From Muntiacus reevesi (taxonomy: Eukaryota > Chordata > Mammalia > Artiodactyla > Cervidae), in NCBI RefSeq assembly GCF_963930625.1, contig NC_089249.1, positions 222,830,123-222,894,122 of the forward strand: DNA of 64,000 nucleotides, read 5' to 3'. The notes under the pieces are model-generated. The model did not search any database, was not told where the DNA came from, and saw only the letters and a program-made list of their open reading frames with translations. How positions within the stretch are numbered: position 1 is the first letter of the stretch; the number at the start of each line of letters is the position of its first letter. Positions 57,484-64,000 of this stretch are shown in pieces. Both the position numbers and the translations under genes were made by a program.

Positions 57484-57702
57484 GAGGCTTCCCTGATGGC
57501 TCAGATGGTAGAGAATCTGCCAGCCAGTGAAGGAGATGGGGGTTCGATTCTTGGGTCGAGAAGATCCCCTGGAGAAGGAAATAACAACCCACTCTAGTAT
57601 TCTTGCCTGGGAAATCCCATGGACAGAGGAGCCTGGTGCACTACAGTCCATGGGGTGGAAAAGAGTCAGATATGACTTAGTGACAAAAAAAAAAACCCAC
57701 AA
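57484..57702 (+). mobile_element. Bov-tA SINE with perfect 11-bp TSD
   Basis: Full Bov-tA with A-rich tail. ACACTATTGAT is duplicated at 57473-57483 and 57703-57713. Confidence 0.95.
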
Positions 57703-57914
57703 ACACTATTGATACTATGTATAAAATAGATTACTAATGAGAACCTACTATATAGCACAGGAAACTATACTTGCTCAATGCCCATCTATGACATAGATGG
57801 GAAGGAAATCCAAAAAAGAGGGGATATAAATTTTTGTATAGTTGATTCACTTTGCTGTACAGTAACACAAAATTATAAATCAACTATACTCTAATAAAAA
57901 TTTAAAAATGTTTT

Positions 57915-58960
57915 GACTGGAAAAATTATTGAAGTATTGTTGATTTAACAATGTTGTGTCAATTTTTGCTGTATAGCAAAGTGATTCAGTCATATATACA
58001 CATATATACATACATACATTCTTTTTCGTATTCTTTTCCATTATGGTTTACCACAAGGTATTGAATATAGTTACAGAAGGGCCTTGTTGTTTATCCATCC
58101 TGTGTATATTAGTTTCCACCTGCTCACACCAAACTCATAATCCATCCCTCGTCTACTCCCCTCCCCCTTGGCAACCACAAGTTTGTTCTCTATGTCTGTG
58201 AGTCTGTTTCTGTTTCATAGATATATTCATTTGTGTCGTATTTTGGATTCCTCATGTAAGTGATACCATATGGTACTTGTCTTTCTCTTTCTGACTTACT
58301 TCATTTAGTATGATAATATCTAGAACCATCCATGTTGCGGCAAATGGCACTATTTCATTCTTGCTTATGGCCAAGTAGTATTCCATTGTAGAAGATGTTC
58401 CACATCTTCTTTAACCATTCATCTGTTGATGGACATTTAGGTTGTTTCCGTGTCTTGGCTACTGTGAATGGTGCTGCTATAAACATGGGGGTGCATACAT
58501 CTTTATGAACTAGAGTTTTGTCTGGATATATGCCCAGGAGTGGGATTTCCGGATCATATGACAACTCTATTTTTAGTTTTTTGAACAACCTCCATACTGT
58601 TTTCCGTAGTGGCTGCACCTGTTTCCGTTCCTACCAACAATGTAGGAGGGTTCCCTTTTCTCCACACACTTTCTAGCGTTTGTTACTTTTAGATTCTTTA
58701 ACGATAGCCTTTCTGACTGGTGTGAGGTGGTACTTCATTGTAGTTTTGATTTGCATTTCTCTAATAATTACCAATGTTGAGCATCTTTTCACATGCTTAT
58801 TTGTCATCCATGTGTCTTCTTAGGAGAAATGTCTATTGAGGCTTCCTGCCCATTTGTCAGTTGGGTTGTTCCTTTTTTGTTGATTTGTATGAAATGTTTG
58901 TGTATCCTAAAAATTTGTACAGATATTTTATGTTTTCTTCTAAAGGTTTTACAGTTTTGC
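57915..58960 (-). mobile_element. minus-strand L1 3' part
   Basis: L1 3' UTR and ORF2 C-terminus. The frame 58355-58618 has LRKTVWRLFKKLKIELSYDP and STDEWLKKMWN words. Its A tail meets the tail of the preceding plus-strand L1, forming an inverted pair. Confidence 0.88.
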
Positions 58961-58980
58961 TCTAACTTTATCTTATCTTT

Positions 58981-59129
58981 TTAAAAAATTATGTTTATTT
59001 AATTTTAATTGATTGACTGCTTTACAATATTGGTTTGATTTCTGCCATACATCAACATGAATTAGCCATAGGTGTGCCTATTTCTCCTCCCTCTTGAACC
59101 TCCCTTTCACCTCCCACCCTTTTCCACCC
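58981..59129 (-). mobile_element. 149-bp L1 3' insertion with 21-bp TSD
   Basis: A minimal 5'-truncated L1 3' UTR on the minus strand. Target copies of 21 bp (58960-58980 and 59130-59150, starting CTCTAACTTTATCTT) differ at one base. Confidence 0.92.
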
Positions 59130-59192
59130 CTCTAACTTTATCTTGTCTTTATATGGATAGTTAATTATCTTAGAACCACTGATTGAATTGCA

Positions 59193-59311
59193 TTTTATTT
59201 TTGCTGCTTTGCATGGCATGGTGGGATTCTAGTTCCCCAACTAGGAATTGAACCTGCACCCCCTGCAGTGGGAACATGGTGTCTTAACCACTGGACTGTC
59301 AGGGAAGTCCC
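59193..59311 (-). mobile_element. CHR-type SINE
   Basis: Minus-strand SINE with head ending 'ggactgtcagggaagtccc' and a truncated body. Confidence 0.85.
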
Positions 59312-60040
59312 TCTCTCTGATTTTTTAAAAAAGTCTACTTCTTGTGTTGTGTATTTGGCTTATCTATTTATCTATCTTTATCTGTTTCTGGCCTTTCTAT
59401 TCACTTCTATAGGTGTATTTATTCATTCTTGCAGCAATATGACTATATTTTAATGGATCTAGCTTTGAAAGAATTCTTATCTACCATTTCCTACCCCTCT
59501 GGATTGTCTTGGCTATTCCTCCTTTTATTTGAATTTGATTGGAAGTTCATAAAATTTATAGTCAACTTGGGGGAGAACTTCTATCTATATTGAGCCTTGC
59601 CAGTCATGAATACATCATCATTTGTGTGTCTTTCAAATGTCTTTTATAAATATATAATTTTCTCCATAAAACATGTGCATACTCTTTGGTTAGACTGATT
59701 CTTTGGTATCTTGTATATTTTTGTGCTCTTATATATTCTGCATTGTTTAAGGATGACATTTTCAAATTGTTTAAAATAAAAAATGACTTTTCTGTATCTC
59801 TTGACAAAGTTGCCAGACAGTTTTATTTGTTCTTAATAGTGAGTCTTTAGAAACTCTTTGATTTCCTACATATTTATATACACCATAAGTAATAATATTT
59901 TTGTTTTTCCTTTTCAGTCTTCACCCACCTACCCATATCTATCAATCAGTTTGTCCTTCTGTCCATTCATTCATTTTATTACTATATTTGCTAGTCTCTG
60001 GCCCCATATGAAATGAGGGGAGACAGTGAACATTTTTTGT
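59312..60040 (-). mobile_element. old L1 (L1M-type) ORF2 fragment and unassigned flank
   Basis: Up to about 59850 the text resembles old L1 ORF2 on the minus strand. 59851-60040 is unassigned, with CATT/CACC-rich short repeats. Confidence 0.55.
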
Positions 60041-60044
60041 TTTC

Positions 60045-60820
60045 TTTTACTGAAGTTATAATATTGTGTTAGTTTCAAGTGTATAGCAAAATAATTCAGT
60101 TATATAAATACATATATATATATTCAGACTATTATCCATTATAAGTTATTAGATATTGATTATCATTCTATGTATTATATAGTACATCCATGTTGCTTAT
60201 CTATTTTATGTGTATTAGTTTGTATCTGTTAATCCCATTCTCCTCATTTATCCCTCACTTTCCCCTTTAGCAGTCCTAGTTTGTTTTCTATGTCTGTAAG
60301 TTAGTTAGGTACATAGATCCATTTGTATTATTTTTACATTATACATGTAAGTGATATCATATGATATTTGTTTTTGTCTGTCTGACTTAGTATGATAATC
60401 TCTTAAGTTCATTCATGTTGCTGCAAATGGCAATATTTAATTCATTTTCATGGCTGAGTAGTATTCACGAACCTTGAATGTTAGGTCCATGAATCAAGGT
60501 AAATTGGACATGGTCAAGCAGGTCTAAAAATAGGGTTACAAAGAGTTGGACATGATTTAGCAACTGAACGACAACAATATTTTATTATGTTTGTGTGTAT
60601 TTGCATGTGTGTATACACCACATATTCTTAAAACAGTCATATGTTGATGGATGCTTGGGTTGCTTTCATGTCTTGGCTATTGTAAATTGTTTTGTTATAA
60701 ACATTGGGGTGTGTGTATCTTTTCAAATTAGAGTATTTGTTTTTTCCAGACAAATGTTTGGGAGTGGGATTGCTGGATTATATGGTCGCTCTATTTCTAG
60801 GTTTTTAAAGGAATCTCCAT
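60045..60820 (-). mobile_element. L1 3' part, split by a BovB remnant
   Basis: A 3' UTR from 'ttactgaagttataatattg', then ORF2 C-terminal text ('gggagtgggattgctggatt') near 60760-60815. It is interrupted at about 60466-60577. Confidence 0.85.
60466..60577 (+). mobile_element. internally deleted BovB: 5' end joined to 3' tail
   Basis: The first half ('gaatgttaggtccatgaatc', then 'aaggtaaattggacatggtc') matches the BovB region encoding the start of the endonuclease, as I remember it (MNQGKLEVVKQ). The second half (from about 60533, 'gggttacaaagagttgga') is the BovB 3' tail. About 3 kb of BovB is missing between them. Confidence 0.72.
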
Positions 60821-60847
60821 GAGACACTGAGCATTCTTGATTTGTTG

Positions 60848-61040
60848 AAAGTGAAAGTCACTCAGTTGTGTCCAACTCTTTGCGACCCCATGGGCTATAC
60901 AGTCCATGGAATTCTCCATGCCAGAATACTGGAGTGGGTAGCCTTTCTCTTCTCCGGTGGATCTTCCCAACCCAGGAATTGAACTGGGGTCTTCTGCATT
61001 GCAGGTGGATTCCTTACCAGCTGAGTTACCAGGGAAGCCC
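60848..61040 (-). mobile_element. Bov-tA SINE with TSD
   Basis: Minus-strand Bov-tA, head ending 'accagggaagccc'. GATTTGTTG (60839-60847) and GATTTTTTG (61041-61049) are the target copies. Confidence 0.9.
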
Positions 61041-61049
61041 GATTTTTTG

Positions 61050-61510
61050 CTGACCCTAAAGAGAAGAGTTTAACACACCTAAAATATGATGGAGGATGTA
61101 TTTATTAATTATGATAATATTAGATGCTGTAATAGGCCTCAAAATCTCTGTCTGCAGCAGAGAGTGAGTTTATTGTTTGCTCAGTTAACTTTCATGTCAT
61201 GGATTTCTGGTGGGTGGACAGTTCTCTAAATGATCACACAAAGGATCCAAGTTCTCTCCAAAATGTGGTTTCAAGACCACCACAGAAGTGGAAGGAAGGT
61301 GGAAGGGTCATGCATAAGAGAATTTCACAGATCAGGCCCAGAAGTGGTGTGTACCACTTATGCCTATGTTCCTATAACTAGAGTTCAGTTATTTGGCCAC
61401 ACTTAAATGCAATGAAGGCTGGATTCTGTAGTGGACTGGTGTCCAGTACCCTGGAAGGAAAGAAGAGGAAATGAGGTTTCTGAAGAGCCAGGTAGTTTTT
61501 ATCACAGTCT
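61050..61510. other. unassigned sequence, probable ancient repeat
   Basis: About 460 bp. The texture around 61170-61500 ('ttatttggccacacttaaat') recalls old mammalian transposon fossils, but no family can be assigned. Confidence 0.4.
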
Positions 61511-61520
61511 GCCCTTTTAT

Positions 61521-61791
61521 TGGAGAAGGCAATGGCAACCCACTCCAGTGCTCTTGCCTGGAGAATCCCATGGACGGAGGAGCCTGGTAGGCTACAGTCC
61601 CTGGGGTCGCTAAGATTCGGACATGACTGAGCGACTTCACTTTCACTTTTCACTTTCGTGCATTGGAGAAGGAAATGGCAACCCACTCCAGTATTCTTGC
61701 CTGGAGAATCCCAGGGATGGGGGAGCCTGGTGGGTTGCCATCTATGGGGTCGCACAGAGTTGGACACAACTGATGTGACTTAGCAGCAGCA
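61521..61791 (+). mobile_element. Bov-A2 SINE, first of a stacked pair
   Basis: Dimeric Bov-A2 ending in a short AGC tail. Its target copies are GCCCTTTTAT (61511-61520) and GCCCTCCTAT (61792-61801). Confidence 0.93.
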
Positions 61792-61803
61792 GCCCTCCTA
61801 TAT

Positions 61804-62012
61804 GGGTGTCCCTGGTGACTGAGATGGTAAAGAATCCACCTGCAATGTGGGAGACCTGGGTTTGATCCCTGGGTAGGGAACATCTTGGCAGAGGGCCTGG
61901 CAACCCACTCCAGTATTCTTGCCTGGAGAATCTCATGGACAGAGGAGCCTGGCGGGTTACAGTCTATGGGGTCACAAAGAGTTGGGCATGACAGAGTGAG
62001 TAAGCACACACA
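61804..62012 (+). mobile_element. Bov-tA SINE, second of a stacked pair
   Basis: Bov-tA inserted in the target copy of the preceding Bov-A2. The flanks GCCCTCCTATAT (61792-61803) and GCCCTTCTATAT (62013-62024) give its own duplication. Confidence 0.92.
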
Positions 62013-62024
62013 GCCCTTCTATAT

Positions 62025-62172
62025 ACCAAAGATCTATTTCAATCTTCATTACACATGTAACATGGTAATCTCTTCCTAAGGGATGCATGCCAGGGCACAT
62101 CTAATTGCTCCTTCTAGATCAACTACCAGGAGGTATCTGGGAGATATGCAGGCTGTCCTTTGGGTTCTGGTG
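62025..62172. other. unassigned sequence
   Basis: About 150 bp, probably continuing the old repeat of 61050-61510. Confidence 0.35.
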
Positions 62173-62183
62173 TAGTATGATGT

Positions 62184-62396
62184 GGGCTTCCCTGGTAACT
62201 CAGATAGTAAAGAATCTGCCTGCAATGCGGGAGACGTGGGTTCGACCCCTGGGTTGGGAAGATCCCCTGGAGGAGGGCCTGGCAACCCACTCCAGCATTC
62301 TTGCCTGGAGAATCCCATGGACAGAGGAGCCTGGTGGGCTACAGTCCATGGGGTGGAAAAGAGTTGGACATGACTGAGCGACTACACATAGCACAG
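62184..62396 (+). mobile_element. Bov-tA SINE
   Basis: Well preserved Bov-tA. The flanks TAGTATGATGT (62173-62183) and TAGTGTCATGT (62397-62407) are a plausible two-mismatch duplication. Confidence 0.93.
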
Positions 62397-62407
62397 TAGT
62401 GTCATGT

Positions 62408-62744
62408 CATCTGATGATCTGTGAACTCATAAGACAAGTCCCAGCCCTCCCCTCTCCTCAGCAAATGACCAGAGGTGAAGCAAATGCAGGATGGAGCCCT
62501 ACATGAATTTCTCTTCAGAAAAGGAAGGACGAGGACACACACCAGCAGTCCCTGCTCAGCTGCAATGATGAGATGCCACCAGGCAGACACCAGGAGGCCC
62601 CCCGTCCACTCAGTTTCAAGTGCCAGTAATTGAATCCAGAGGACATTACTAGAGAGAATTCTCAAAACTTACTTATTTCTTATGGGAGTTCTCTTCTACT
62701 GCTAATTAGTTAAGGTTTTATTTTATTTTTTTAGAACTCATAAA
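62408..62744. other. unassigned sequence
   Basis: About 340 bp, no family or gene recognised. The 87-codon minus frame at 62402-62665 is considered chance. Confidence 0.4.
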
Positions 62745-64000
62745 TGGGTGTTGAATTGTATGATGTGTTTTTTCTATATCTATGGGGGAGTCACAGATTT
62801 TTCTTCCTTAATATGTTAATGTAGAGAATTACACTGCTACTGCTAAGGCACTACAGTCGTGTCCGACTCTGTGCAACCCCATCCCTGGGATTCTCCAGGC
62901 AAGAACACTGGAGTGGGTTGCCATTTCCTTCTCCAATGCATAAAAGTGAAAAGTGAAAGTGAAGTCGCTCAGTCGTGTCCTACTCTTCGCGACCCCATGG
63001 ACTGCAGGCTACCAGGCTCCTCCGTCCGTGGGATTGTTCCAGACAAGAGTACTGGAGTGGGGTGCCATTGCCTTCTCCGAGAGAATTACACTAGGAGCTT
63101 AGAATTTGATACTTGTATTACTGGGATATGCTCTTGTTGGTCATCATTTGCTAGAGTTCTATTCAGAATTTTTCTATCTATGGTTCATAAGTGAGATTGG
63201 CCCATACTTTTTGTTCTTTAACTGGTCTTGTCCGACATTGGTTTTAAGAGTTTATTAGCAACATAAAATGAATTGAGGAGCTTGTCCTTTCTATTTTTTG
63301 AAACATTTTGAAACAAAATGTTTCTATCTATTAAGATAGAAATGCCTCTTAAACTGTCTGGGACCTGGTGTTTTGGTTTTGTTTTTGTGAGTAGATTAAC
63401 TACTGATTTGCCTTCTTTTACAGGCTTTTCAAGTTTTCCATTTCTTCTTGAGTTCATTTTGGCAAATTATCTTTCTAGGAAATGGTCCATTTCATTTATG
63501 TTTTCATATTGATTGCATAAAGTTTTTTGTAGTAAATATGTTTTTAAAAAATCTCTGCTAAATCTGTGATAAGGATGTCTTCTTTTTCATTCCTAATATT
63601 GTTTATACTCTCTTTCCTGATCAGTCTTGCTGTGGGTTTGCTATTTTATTAGGTTTTGAAAAGAATATCTTTTGGTTTTATTAATCCTTGTTGTTTGTTT
63701 TCTATTTTAAAAATGTTTGCTCTTACCTGCCCCTCCTCCCCACCCTGCTTTTTGCTTTCTGTTTTCTTCAGGTTTACTCTGCTGTTCTTTTTGTAATTTC
63801 TTGAGTTGAATGCTCAGACCTCTGATGTCTAAACTTCTTATTGTTTTCTAATATAGGCATTTTTTCTAATGCAAATATATCCTTCTATCTGTGGTTGTAT
63901 GTGCACTATACAAGTTCTGATATATAGCTATAATACATATCAAATAAATATACATAGATGTATCCCATACTTAATTTGTAATAGTTTCAAAATTATAATG
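62745..64000 (-). mobile_element. old L1 (L1M-type) ORF2 fragment, runs off window
   Basis: Minus-strand ORF2 text: 'aaatgggtgttgaattgtat' (RT region), 'caagttttccatttcttctt' and 'ggaaatggtccatttcattt'. It is interrupted by a Bov-A2. ORF pieces (63218-63457) are short and decayed. Confidence 0.8.
62836..63079 (-). mobile_element. Bov-A2 SINE with perfect 13-bp TSD
   Basis: Dimeric Bov-A2 on the minus strand with part of the first monomer lost. AGAGAATTACACT is duplicated exactly at 62823-62835 and 63080-63092, inside the old L1. Confidence 0.96.

Larger units (their letters stand above)
56850..57906 (+). mobile_element. plus-strand L1 3' part
   Basis: ORF2 C-terminal text ('gtaagttgataaaccactat', 'actaccatatgactcaacaa') through a 3' UTR ending 'ctctaataaaaatttaaaaa'. 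It is interrupted by a Bov-tA and an (AT)n(AC)n run. It lies tail-to-tail with the next L1. Confidence 0.9.

Overview
This window is nuclear DNA from a ruminant, most likely a bovid (cattle, bison, sheep or goat type). The evidence is the repeat content. There are many BovB (RTE-type LINE) copies, BovB-derived SINEs of the Bov-tA, Bov-A and Bov-A2 types, artiodactyl tRNA-Glu SINEs (CHR-like), L1 copies of the cattle L1_BT type, and long terminal repeats that I recognise as the bovine BTLTR1 family. Family names come from memory; no database search was run. I found no host protein-coding exon, structural RNA gene, CRISPR array or bacterial-type operon. Nearly all longer open reading frames are broken pieces of BovB reverse transcriptase, L1 ORF1/ORF2, or chance frames in LTRs and SINEs. 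The window reads as an intergenic or intronic repeat field.

Layout. 1-11 kb: AT-rich diverged sequence carrying three BTLTR1-like LTRs, all on the minus strand. One (1865-2398) is solo inside a BovB tail. The other two (4750-5224 and 10074-10536) bound a decayed, non-coding provirus that was later hit by a BovB and a recent L1. 11-23.6 kb: the most unique stretch, with old L2, MIR and Tigger-like remnants, a few SINEs, and a tandem array of SINE heads at 16970-17523. 23.7-29.6 kb: an old minus-strand L1 holding a younger L1 and a CHR SINE. 29.8-43 kb: BovB copies in both orientations mixed with L1 pieces. 43.9-53.1 kb: a multi-level nest of L1 in SINE in L1. 53-64 kb: older L1 fragments, a tail-to-tail L1 pair, and stacked SINEs.

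How the parts relate. No genes act together here; the record is one of successive insertions. Target-site duplications (TSDs) can be read directly for many insertions and give a relative order. The most informative observations are the reconstructed non-coding provirus and its diverged second interior block, the five-unit SINE-head array fused to an unidentified duplicated module, the L1 nest with a 5' half-L1 that lacks a 3' end, and two SINEs stacked in one target site flanked by three target copies. I see no convincing new functional system.
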